Assembly (NCBI GenBank): GCA_023374045.1
Contig: CM041778.1
Location: 361,496,831-361,560,830, forward strand
DNA length: 64,000 nt
Source of the DNA: Limonium bicolor
Lineage: Eukaryota > Streptophyta > Magnoliopsida > Caryophyllales > Plumbaginaceae
Direction: 5' to 3'
Under the pieces are notes generated by a model that saw nothing but the letters and a program-made list of their open reading frames with translations, was not told where the DNA came from and did no database searches. Both the position numbers and the translations under genes were made by a program. Positions 49,039 through 59,749 of this stretch are shown piece by piece (positions within the stretch are counted from its first letter, which is position 1; every line of letters begins with the position of its first letter).

Positions 49039-50678
49039 CATTGAGGACTCAAATTTGGACGTCTCACATCCTGATATGCGTCCGCATAGCCCCACGCGCA
49101 CTCAAATCCGGACAAGTGTGTCCGCATTGAGGACTCAAATTCGGACGTCTCACGTCCTGATATGCGTCCGCACAGCCCCACGCGGATAGAAACGCGGACA
49201 GAACCAAATCTCGCCAGGACAAATGTGTCCTTACGCGGACAGAAACACGGATGTCTCACGTCCTGATATGTGTCCTTACGCGGACAGAAACGCGGACACG
49301 TGTAAATTGTGGCGCCGATTTCCAGATTTCACGTGCTGTAACTTTCGGTGCCGTTTTCTTCTTCTCTTATCTACGGTGCCTACAATTATCCATCTACTAC
49401 CACCGCCTACCTTATAACCCACCCACCATTGTCATCTTCCTCTTCCTCTGCTCTATAAAACCCACGCTCCTTCAATCTTCTTCATCATCCCTCCTGAAAT
49501 CCAAAGTTCATCAGCGCTCATCAAAACTCACTCTCCCTCCATCCAAATTTCATTCTCCATCTATATACACTATATCTACTTCATATATTACGTTTTCCCT
49601 CAGTAATTTAGCCTTAAGCTGTTAATTTTCCAGATTTCCATAGGAAGAAGACGATCTGCGCAAACCAGGCTGCGTCCTGATTTGTGTCCACGTTTGTGTC
49701 AGCACAAACCCTACACGGACGAGAGATGTCCGCGTTTGTGTCCGTGTTTGTGTCCGCGTGGCCCCACACGGACAGGACTAACTTTTGCCTGTTTGTTCGT
49801 TATTCTTTGTTCTACCTGTTTATCATCGTTTTGAGGTTGGCATAATCACGGAAACAAGTTCGGAAACGGAACAACTCTACCCAAATAGAGTTCCTTCTTT
49901 CCTTTAACTTTTCTCTGTTTTAATGTCTATCTTATTATTGATGTTTGTTTTTATAATTATGTGTGATTAATATACCTAGCCTCCCGGGTTGGGAAGCGAG
50001 CCTATTTTATATAATTGTGTTATGTAAACTTTCCACTCTAATTTATCTATGCAATATTTTTATTCTTGTCCTTAATGCGCTTTAATATTCTTGTACAATT
50101 ATTAAAGTGATATTTGTAGTCTCTTGTTGAAATGCGGTGCTAAGACAAGGTTCTAGATAGAGGAAGTCAAAACAGGTTAACGACTAGAAGCATGTCTCGC
50201 CTATAGGTTAATCTGTCTCCAATAGGAATTGGTAATAAAGCGATTAATTTATAATTACTTGGGCAAGGATTGCGGCTTGTTGTTTAAGTTAATCAGGGTT
50301 TATTGTACAAGGACCGGTCAATGAACTAATTAAGATTCCTGAGTTTATTGCTAAAATGGGAAAGTTAATATTGATATAATTGGAGAAAATAGGTGAGCAG
50401 AATAACCTAGGATGCTTCTTTAAAAACAAAAGATTTAGAATTTCTATTTCTATTCTGTTTTGATTAATTATTTTTATTATTGTCTTATAAGTTAGTTTTC
50501 AATCATACTCATTCAAAAAATGATAAAACCTGTTTACTAGAAGTCTCAGTCAATTTACTACACTGTCAACTAACCACAGCGAGATCCCCAAGAATACGAC
50601 AACCCCATAAATCAACTATTCCGCAATACGATAGGTACACTGTCTAAGTTGTAGAAGTAGTCACATATTTCTCCAACA
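49039..50678 (+). repeat. 3' LTR of A, second part
   Basis: After the repeated GTCCG (49034-49038) the array and LTR resume, with TATA box at 49454 and CTCCAACA end at 50678, then ATTAC. This copy is uninterrupted by M, so it shows the ancestral sequence around M's site (near 49510). Confidence 0.92.
49454..49460 (+). promoter_or_regulatory. TATA box of A 3' LTR
   Basis: TATAAAA, same context as at 3244. About 150 bp upstream is the end of the 86-bp array; about 200 bp downstream starts a second CpG cluster (about 49650-49780) with repeated TTTGTGTCCGCG. Confidence 0.75.
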
Positions 50679-50683
50679 ATTAC

Positions 50684-51463
50684 TAGCGTTATTCGAATTT
50701 ACTGAGTTTAAGTAAGTCATGCGGATTGACTTATAGTATGTTTGATATTTAGATCGTATCACCGACGGAGGCACTCGACGAGCTTAGTGGCCTATTGCGT
50801 AACCTAGGTCTAAGGTGAACGGTATGTAACGGGGTTTGATCTGAGATGTTATGGGGGCTTCCTCGGGCTCAGATTTGTTTGTTGCATAACGTGTGTGATG
50901 CATGTATGTGTGTATGTGTAAAAATGTGATGTGCTGTTCAACTGTTTCTATTCCCGCATTGTTTAATTGTGCGTGAACGTCCTTCGGGACTAATACTACG
51001 TCGACTATAGATCGACTTATATAAATATACATATACGATCAATGTTATGTGATTGGTGGTACTTAATATAACACAACTAGTATTATAATTATGTGTGTAA
51101 TTACCTAAGTAAAACACTTAGGTACGAGACGACATTGTCGATCTCTAGAGCACGGTTCTCGAACATGTTTATGACCTAGATTACTTCTAGGCATGCGTAA
51201 GACCCTCAGGGCGGCTAAGTGATAAATGAATTCTCTACAACCTAAAAATTATACCTTAGGTATTCGACTAACTTTTTAATCATATAATGGAAGATTAGTC
51301 TGTGAAGAATAAGACCAGTGTAATCTCAAACTAACTGGCTGCGCATAGAGATCTCTTGAGTGTTTTCCCGGATCGGGATTTTACTCTAGTTAAGCCCACA
51401 CGAGCCTACATAGATCGTTGTCCAGATTGAACTACTACTCGTACTCGGCTTATTGCCACAAAC
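50684..51463 (+). mobile_element. Fragment of C-like LTR 'K', right of element A
   Basis: Aligns in order with C LTR from about 33225: CATG(C/G)(A/G)GA(C/T)TGACTTATAG, GACGAGCT(A/T)A, GGTATGTAA(A/C)GGGGTTTGATC, and GGGCTC(G/A)GATTTG. It is clearly a diverged relative, older than the inserts. CAAAC (51459-51463) is the candidate target duplication of H. Confidence 0.7.
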
Positions 51464-53187
51464 TGAAATACTCCGAAATTAAAAATAGTGATTAATTAAG
51501 CGAATAAGTATTTTAGAGTCATAATTAAACCTAAATAAACATGAGGAAACGATTCCCGAAGAAAATGGATCTTTAAAAAGGATTAAAAGCACAAATGAAC
51601 CTTAAAGCGCGTTTTTCCAGCAAACTGGGAAAACACGACTTTAAGGGGGTTAAATAAACCCGTAATAATTTTAGTCAATCAAATGTCTATATTTAAGCAT
51701 TAGTGAAGGTCTAGATCCAATAAAATTAATTAAACGAGAAACGGGTTCTGGTTAGTGAGTAATGTAAAAACTAGAAGTTGTCGGGTGATAAGTGTAAATA
51801 AGCTAAACTAACATGTCCCCTTTTGAAAAAAAATAAAAAAATCTGTATGTGTGTGTGTATGGGGCCGGATGACTTTTCCGCCCTCTCTCATTATTTCCTC
51901 CTAACTCACAAAGGACAAATCTAATAAAGTAAAAAGTAAAATAATTAAACACTATATCTCCTACCCACTCTTCCTCACTCATCATTTCTCCTCCCTCTCC
52001 CTGATTTCCTTCTTCCTCCCAAGCAGCCCCCATGGCGATTTGAAGAAGCCAAACCAGCTCCCATCTTCTTCCTCATTTTTGAGCACTCAATCCTAGTCCA
52101 AAAATCACAAAAATTATACCGTTGGAATCCCCTTGTCAAGGAGATCATCTTCCTCTTTTAAAAAATCAAAAAGCTCACACTTCATCTCCATGGGTGTGGC
52201 TCATTTTGAAGCTTGAGACCACCATTGGAAGCTTCTCCAACATTTCTAGCTCTCATTTGCATTATCAGAATTTCTAGATTTTGAACTCCTTGTGTCTTGT
52301 TCTCCAGCCGGTTTTTGGCTCCACTCTTGGGCTAGAAATCTTGCTCTCTTGCTAGCCAAGAACTCCGCTCATTGATTGGAAGGTAATGCCTTCTCTAAAC
52401 ATTAAAAATATTTCCAAAATTCTAGGGTAGTTTAAGGATGATTTTCTAAACTAGCATTGGTATGTATGGGTTGCTGTAGCATTATCGGTTTTGTGAGGCT
52501 TGAACAAGAAACAATAAGGAAAGAAGAAAGGAGAAAGGAAGAAAGAAAGGAAAAACTAGAAACACAAGGTAATTGCTCTTACCTTGAGCTAGTTTTGTAT
52601 GCCTTAATGTAATAGATTTTAAGTGCCTGAAAGGAGTAATGTACATTGTTTTGAGTAGTAGTTGTGTTGTGGTATAATGAGTAAGAGAACTAAAACGTTT
52701 TGAAGCTTTTGAAAGATGATTAAATTCTTGGGAAAAACCTTGGGAAATAAATGCATATGTGTAGGAAAATTTATGTGTTGTTAGTGTTGAGATTAATGTG
52801 GAAATTGGGAATCAGTTGTGAGCTGAAAATTGTATGTGGGCAAAGTGAAAATTATAGGGGAAACTCTGTCAAAATTGGTCTAGAAATTAGAAGACTTGAA
52901 TGTGTAAGAAGAGGGAATAACCTAGGTAGTAACTAGGTGTGTTTTGGTGTTTGTTGTGGGTAGTTTAGCATTTCGAAAACAGATTGAGAAAGGGCTAAGT
53001 AGTGGGAAGAACTAGGGTGGAAGATAGTGCATTTTGAAAGCCAGTAGTTGAATTAGCTGAGAGAATATTGGAAGGCAGGAATGAGTGCACAAATCTGTAG
53101 CATAGAAGAAACAAAAAAAACTAGTATGAGTGCTAAAATGGAAGTAAGAGAAGTGTGTAAATTAAAATAGGAATGAGTAATGAGTTT
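51464..53187 (+). mobile_element. LTR 'H', first part
   Basis: Begins TGAAATACTCCG. Donor-like sites at 52383 and 52569 (186 bp apart), the second within a perfect 8-bp inverted repeat CAAGGTAA/TTACCTTG (52565-52586). Interrupted at AGTTT (53183-53187) by F. Confidence 0.8.
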
Positions 53188-54267
53188 TGAAATACCCCGA
53201 ACTTAAATATGGTGATTAAATAATTCTAATATGGTATTGAAGGCCTAATAGTGCCTAAAGAATTTTGGTAAAGAAAATAAATCCAAAAGAAAAGAGAAAA
53301 CGCTTAAAAAGTGAAAAACATAAAAATGAGCGTTACGGAACCATAGGAAATATGTGACCTCGTTTAGAGTCCTAGATGAATTCGTAGGGCTTAATTACGT
53401 CTAAATATTATATGGGAACGATTCCCGAAGAAAACACATCGAAATAATGGTTTAAAACGCTAACGGAGTCTTAGAGCACGTTTTTCGAGAAAACTTAAAA
53501 ACGTGACTTTAAGTGGTCAAACGGACCTGTAAAAGGTATAGTCAACCAAATAACTATAATTAAACGTTAATGGAAGCTTAAGAACCATTAAAATTAATTA
53601 AACAAGAAAATTCCAGAAAACGGGTTCCGGTTAGTGAATAGTGCAAAAATGAGAACTTGTGGGGTGTTAGTTGTAATAAGAACAAATTAACCTCCCCCTT
53701 TGTAAATAAAAATCATAAACCCATTTGTGTGTGTGGTGGGTTACGCATTATACAGCCCTCTCCCCCCTCATATGTGTGTTAGTAAAAAGTACAAAAAAGC
53801 AAAAGTACTCTCTCTTCCCTTTCCCTTCTTACCCACCGTGAGTACTCCCTCCTTTCTGCCCCACTCAGCCGATTTTGAAGCTCCAAAACTGCTTCCATGG
53901 CTGCTCCTCTTTCCCTCCATGCTCAAGCCACATTAGTGCTCCAAATGAAAAACTAACTACATATTCTTCTTCCTCTCATCAAGCTCTACATTTCTCTCTT
54001 TTCAAAATCCAAAAATGATGAAGTTCATCTCTGATAAGTGTGAAACATATAGGCTTTTAAAGGTTTAATTACCTTATAATCTGCTATAATTTAAGCAATG
54101 TTTCCCACTTATTCTGTGTTTTTCCTAAGATTGATGTTTTGATATGAACTGATGCACTTTATATGTTAAATATAGGAAAAACCCAGGGAATTGAAGATTT
54201 TACATCATAAGGATTACAACGCAACAAACAGGGAACAAATCAGGGAAAGAGACATAAAAATTGGTCA

Positions 54268-54536
54268 TGTCCGGGTCAACCTGGCCGGACGCAGAACCGG
54301 ACGTCTCACGTCCGGATCTGTGTCCGGGTCAAGTCAGCCGGACGTGACCCAAACGAGAATTATGTGCCATGTCCGGATCCGGACAGCGATCCGGACATAT
54401 TCCGAGATTCAGATCCAAAACCGCTGTCTCACGTCCGGATCCGGACACGATCCGGACATGTTTCGAGTTTCAAATCTAGAGGTTCTGTGTCACGTCCGGA
54501 CCAGGACACAACCCGGACACAATCCGGACGTCACAC
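54268..54536 (+). repeat. TCCGGAC-rich array upstream of TATA in G
   Basis: GTCCGGA marks near 54371, 54433 and 54494 are 61-62 bp apart; the left part has related units with GTCCGGGTCAA and CCGGACG. The palindrome TCCGGA is frequent. It ends about 160 bp before TATTTAAA, as A's array does before its TATA box. A second cluster follows at 54895-54962. Confidence 0.8.
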
Positions 54537-54700
54537 AGCGATGAAAAATAAAAACGCACTCGTACTGATAATTGAGCTTTCGGCGCAATTATCAGACGGG
54601 CGGCGCAATTATCATACCTCAGCTTATTTTAAGTAGAAGCCATACTCAATTAATGCAGCGGATACCAAACTTCCACCAACGTCTGTCTATTTCCTCAGCC

Positions 54701-54708
54701 TATTTAAA
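54701..54708 (+). promoter_or_regulatory. TATA-like box of G
   Basis: TATTTAAA lies where A's LTR has TATAAAA, between the two CpG clusters. Assigned by position and composition. Confidence 0.5.
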
Positions 54709-55900
54709 GAGTCCTTGAGCCTTCATTTGAAATCGTCCCAGACTCTCAGAGTCTAATCCTCTCTTCATCCTCTCTACATACCACCCTCTCTTCCATGATA
54801 AAACCATCCATCTCCATTCACGAATCTTTCTCCGTAAACATTCACCCTCACTCACAGACAGAACCCTGCTCACTGTGCTTCATTTACCCTTGTCCGACCC
54901 ACGTCCAGATCCGGACAGAACGTGTCCGGATTGCGTCCGACCCAAGACAGCCGGACAGGAGTGGAATTTGCAGAATCGTCTCGACGGCTTCTAAAACCAG
55001 TTTTTCTGCTAAATCCCTCTATCCTTATGCTGTTTATATTGAGCATTGTTATTTTGTCTATGGCTGAGTAGTCGCTTTTAATTTCGGTTTACTATGTATC
55101 TCTAGAATAATTATTTCTGAACCTTTGTGATTTTCTGCAGTACAATAGAATAAAGTTCTTTGCCCTTATGAATTCCTAGACTTATTAATCTGATCAATTA
55201 ATTGAGTCTATCAGTTTGTTAGCTTATAAGTGAGAACTGCGGCTATCAATTGACTACAGGGAATGAACCGGTTAGTATAGAGATGGTAATTCCTCTAAAA
55301 ACACTAGCTGACCATTGATCTAGACTATGCTTAAAGCGATTAGTAAACAGTGGATTCATAACGAGAGTTAGGATTCAGTCTTTGCTAATTAGAATTCGTG
55401 GAGCGGGAGACCGAATACGAGTTATCCTTATTCTAGGGTTTTATTCAGAATATTGCAGAAATCACTTAGGGGAAGAAATTGCAATCTAGAGAGAAGTAGT
55501 AAACCGGAATTTCCTTTATCAAACAAAACCAAAAACAATTATTTACCTGTTATTTATTGTTTAGTGAACTCTTTTACAAACATTCACCATCACAAACAAA
55601 AACCCCCAATTTCCTGGTATTTATAGTTTTCCTTGTTTTGTGTGAAAGTAGAAATTAAACTAGCTGCTGCCTCCTTGGATTCGATACTCAGGGAATACTC
55701 CGAGATTTAAACTTGCTATAATCGACCGGTACACTTGCCGTTAGGTTAAACCCCCAGCACAATTTACCGTTAGGTTTTACCCCAACAATCTCCATGGGTA
55801 TAGCCCATTTGAAGAAAAAGTTGGTGTTTCTTGGAGCTTGGAGTCTCATCTTCTATTTAAGGTAAAAAGTTTCAAGAGAAAAACTCATTTTCTCCATTTC

Positions 55901-56035
55901 TTTGCCTTGGCCGACTTTGGCTCTTTTAATGACTACATTTCCTTCTTTGCCTTGGCCGACTTTGGCTCTCTTAATGACTAGATTTCCTTCTTTGCCTTGG
56001 CCGACTTTGGCTCTCTTAATGACTAGATTTCCTTC
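55901..56035 (+). repeat. Three 45-bp tandem units in F
   Basis: Unit starts TTTGCCTTGG at 55901, 55946 and 55991; units 2 and 3 are nearly identical, unit 1 differs by a few bases. The length is a multiple of three, which creates open frames on both strands; I judge these to be by-products. Confidence 0.9.
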
Positions 56036-57159
56036 TTTGTTTGAGCTACATTTCAAGTCTCCAATGGTGGATTGGAGCTCCTCTTTAATTCATTGCCAAA
56101 AGCAATTCTAGTGTTTAAAGGTAAATCCCTAAATTTGAACTTTAAACATCCCCTTTGCAATTTAGAGTAGTTAATGATGCTAAGTGCCCTTTTATTGGTC
56201 TCATTGTTTCATGGGTTTTGAATTGGAGTTGGGCAACTCCATGGCCTTGGCCGGTTTCCAAGTGATGAGAAGGGAGAAAGAGAAAAGACGAGGCTTGAAA
56301 GAAGAAGTTCAAGAGTTGAAGGTAAATAATTACCTTAATAACTATCTAGATTTCTTTAGAATTATGCGATGGGAAATCCAAAAGAATTAACCAAAAACTT
56401 GGGATAGAGATGTGTTGGAATGATTTAATTCATATGAGAAAAGTTTATGAAATTAATGTTTGAATTAAGGGCCTAGGTGCCAAGCTTTTAAGTTATTGTA
56501 TTATATTGTGCTTGATAAGGTTTTGGATGAGATTTTGATTGAGTTATGTGCTGGTAGGATCCTTTATGGGTGTGGCTAGTTTTGGATTGATTTTGGTGAG
56601 AATGGATGACTTTGGATATGTTAGGTAATGGGGAAACTATGGTGAAATTCGGTAGAAAGTAAGTGTTTAAGGTGACTTTCACAATGGGAGAACTTAGGAG
56701 TTCATTTGGGTTGAGTTGAGTTGATTAATAACCATGGAATGGTAGTTAGAGGATGTGAACTGAGTGTGTAAAAATCTGTAGCAATTTGGTGTATTAGTGC
56801 CTTGGAGCCTTAGAGAGAAACTAGGTTGTATGACATGAAAGAAAAGGATGGACTTGGATGTAGTTAATGTTAATGGTTAGAAAGGATTTGGAAAGGTTCA
56901 AGATGGGTGAGAAAAAGAGGTAAGTTGTCATGAGGAGTTTGAAAATGCACTAGAGTGCATAAGTGCAAAAATGAGAATTTAAGTTGTGGAATTGAGCAAG
57001 AATTGAGTATGAGTATGACCAATGATTTGGGAAGGTTTAAGAAGTGTTTTAGGGTGTTTAAGCATGTAGAAAAGATGTGGAAATGATTAGGAAAGATTGG
57101 GTGAGAATTGAGGTGAATTTGGAGTTCAAAATGAGGAGTTAAACACATTGAAAAATTGG

Positions 57160-57290
57160 TTCTGTCTCGGACCGCCCCAAGGGACCGCCCCAAGGGACCG
57201 CCCCAGTGGGGAGGTCGAGTTGAAATCCTAGGCCGGATGGCTTCTGTCTCGGACCGCCCCAGGGGACTACCCCACTAGGGAGGTCCAGTA
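57160..57290 (+). repeat. GGACCGCCCC patch in F
   Basis: TTCTGTCTCGGACCGCCCC starts at 57160 and 57242 (82 bp apart). The first unit has GGGACCGCCCCA three times in a row. GGGGAGGTC closes each unit as partial complement. Same place as the arrays of the other LTRs, different core. Confidence 0.75.
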
Positions 57291-58843
57291 AAAAAAAAGA
57301 AAAAAATATGGGCTTACATAGTAGACCATGAGGAGAATAATGATGGTAATCCACATAAGAACCTACGATAAACGGGGTTAAATTACGGGAGTATTAATTG
57401 TTACATACCGTAGTACTTGTTATTAATAGAAACACTTGAAATGTCATTAGTGAATCAAGTGTGAACCGAGGAACATCGAGTGATGTGGTAAAGTAACCCA
57501 TGATGAAAGGCATGATTTTCTCATGCCCTGTATACTAACTTTGCTACACTAATTTGTGTGCTTTTTGCTTGTGTGCCGACTTAATCAAGATAAAGCAAAA
57601 AAAATTATTGCTTGATTGCGCATCTTGATGCATGATGTATGAACTAACCATGCTTGAATGATTGCTTGGTCTAACTTAGTGTTAGAGACCGACTCATAAA
57701 TGAGCCTTGTTTGATTAGTGACTTGTAGAAAGAGTCATTTCGCAAAATAACAAAAACGTCGAACACACGGGAACGATTGAATCGAGAATAACGATAATGC
57801 AAATATACAAACTCATTAGTATGTGAGAGAGTTGTACGGGATTAGTAAACTCCCGATAACAGTTAGAAAACCGAATTGAACAATCCATGAAATAATTACT
57901 AGTGGACATCAATTATGATACCTCTACGTAGAGGATGTTGATAATTCAAGATATGAACTTTTGAGAGAAGTAAATAATAATAAGGGTCCATCAAACTCCC
58001 TTGGAAAAATAGTCGGACCACAATATTTGGATCCAACCTCAATTTAGAAAATGTCCCGAACATAAACGTATTCGATAAGTTAGGTAAAACCTTTAATTTG
58101 AGAATACTAGACTCTAAGAACTTCCCTAAGCTAATAGATGATATCGAGAGAGATACTTCTAAGCTAATCGATGAAATTATGAAATAACTCCGAGAGAAGA
58201 GTTTTGGGAATTTGAGTAGTCCGGTAGAGAAATGGACCTTTGAGAATGTGAGGAACTAGGAAAATATTTTTGTTTGATAGTCGAACCTTCCCACCATGCT
58301 AGACTTAGAGTAGGGTCAAAACCGGGGAAGTAAGACTTGTACTTGAAAGCCCGGTGGTGAGTCTTGAGCATGATTCCGCCCGGAGGTCATAGGTAATGAC
58401 TTAAAAGATACCTTGAGAAATTGATAATTATATTTGAGAATTGATATTGAGGATTGAGATTTGAGTCAGTAACTTGAGAATTGAGAACTTGAGAGTTTGA
58501 GGATTGAGATTGAGTAATGTAGATCTTTATTGAGGTCGAGAGTAAGAGAACTTGAGTAAGAGTAACCCAAGAGAATGGGTAAGATAATGAATAAGGAATA
58601 AAGGCATAATGAGCTAGAAACCCTCAAGGCCTAAGATTAAGTAAAACCAACTAACAAACTTATTGTGTTAATTTGATTGTATCCCTTGTTTGAATATTGA
58701 GTACTTGTGCTAGTGTACATATATAATGTACAGCTGCCTTGCATGATGATTGAATTAAATGAATCCCATGCTCTCGACAAAGTAGTCGGTGTACCCTCGT
58801 TAGCACGCGGGGTATGCGAATTTCATATGCAGCAATTCGCTGA

Positions 58844-58873
58844 GCCCCTAGGGGCACCATTTTTATTTTCCAG
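58844..58873 (+). other. GC hairpin plus splice-acceptor-like site, F
   Basis: GCCCCTAGGGGC is a perfect 12-bp palindrome (58844-58855), followed by ATTTTTATTTTCCAG|G with AG at 58872-58873. Confidence 0.55.
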
Positions 58874-59136
58874 GTACATTGAAGCCGATCTCCGTCCAAG
58901 AGTGTGAGACGGGGTTGCTGTATAAGCATGGGTAGATGATTAGTAAAGGTCGTATTTAATTGCAATTTTGAATTGTAGTTCCATTTGCTATTGGCGATCT
59001 TGATGATTGTAGATACTCGGTATAGAACGGATTTGAGTTGTATTTGGATTGAGATTTAAAAAGGAAGGGAATTTATCTTGTATAAAGTACTCGGTATATT
59101 AATTCATCACCGGTACAGTTTTGTTGGATTGGCCTT

Positions 59137-59158
59137 GTTAGTCAAGTTGGTGACTAAC
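59137..59158 (+). other. Conserved 22-nt stem-loop (F)
   Basis: GTTAGTCA and TGACTAAC pair perfectly over eight bases around AGTTGG. Against M (GTTAGCCAC/GTGGCTAAC) the C-G pair has become a T-A pair on both sides. Confidence 0.65.
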
Positions 59159-59398
59159 GACATAGTATCACCCGCCGTTTGTAGTTTGATTCCGCTGCTA
59201 TGATGTTTGTAATTGAGACGGATTAGGAGATAATGACTTGATTAGTGGTAGGGGTGTTACAAGTTTAGTGAATGAACTAATGTGATTTAGAGGGTCTAAT
59301 TAGTGTTAAAACATGTTGGATTACATGTAGAAAGATTAGGGAATCAATGGGTAAAGAAAGGTGCTAAAAACAGAATTTAAAATGAGTATGCTGGGCTG

Positions 59399-59655
59399 GA
59401 CCGACCTTGGGACCGCCCTTGGTAAGGTCGGTCGAGCCTGAATTTGCAAGAATGGAAGTCTACTGACTTCGACCGACCTTGGGACCGAACTTGGCAAGGT
59501 CGGTCGAGTCATAAATTTCGAACCCAACAACTTACTGACTTGGACCGACCTTGGGACGTACCCTGCAAGGTCGGTCGGGTCTGAATTTTTCAGAATCGTA
59601 ACTTACTAACTTCGACCAACCTTGGGGCCGACCCTGTGTAAGGTCGGTCGAGTCA
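59399..59655 (+). repeat. 72-bp quasi-palindromic array in H
   Basis: GACCGACC (last unit GACCAACC) at 59399, 59471, 59543 and 59614: spacing 72, 72, 71. Each unit has GACCGACCTTGGGACCG then AAGGTCGGTCG. Sequence core is closest to E. Confidence 0.9.
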
Positions 59656-59671
59656 AACAAATAAAAATAAT

Positions 59672-59676
59672 AATCA

Positions 59677-59749
<73 letters not shown>

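Larger units (their letters stand above)
2526..50678 (+). mobile_element. Element A: nested LTR retrotransposon, tRNA-Asp primed, non-autonomous
   Basis: Both ends are visible: TGATAAGTGAG at 2526 and CTCCAACA ending at 50678, flanked by ATTAC target duplications. The order is 5' LTR, tRNA-Asp type primer site (8151), a short broken gag-like frame (8430-9197), a non-coding internal part, a purine tract (10763) and 3' LTR from 10778. With insertions removed, each LTR is about 1.9 kb and the internal region about 2.6 kb. There is no pol. Primer site and internal motifs point to the Athila/Tat side of Ty3/gypsy; this is a family-level inference. M interrupts the 5' LTR and B interrupts the 3' LTR. 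Confidence 0.9.
54032..55787 (+). mobile_element. Solo LTR 'G' (1756 bp), relative of element A's LTR
   Basis: TGATAAGTGTG at 54032 and CCCCAACA ending at 55787 are flanked by ATCTC (54027-54031 and 55788-55792). It shares the first ~170 bp type, size and overall plan with A's LTR but has a different repeat array. No internal region, so a solo LTR. Confidence 0.92.
53188..59261 (+). mobile_element. Solo LTR 'F' inside H, itself holding G
   Basis: TGAAATACCCCG at 53188 and GGGGTGTTACA ending at 59261 are flanked by AGTTT (53183-53187 and 59262-59266). Without G it is about 4.3 kb. Donor-like sites at 55862, 56121 and 56322: the first gap of 259 bp shrinks to 169 if two extra 45-bp repeat units are discounted. 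GC-rich patch 57160-57290; hairpin plus acceptor-like site 58844-58873; stem-loop 59137-59158; TTCCGCTGC near 59190. Confidence 0.9.

Noticed and set aside
54191..54636. Frames of 117 and 90 codons in G
   Set aside because: They follow the TCCGGAC array; repeated Asp/Pro/Arg peptides reflect the DNA repeat.
55853..56111. Repeat-protein-like frames on both strands (45-bp period)
   Set aside because: The tandem unit length is a multiple of three, so open frames appear by default; it lies in an LTR.
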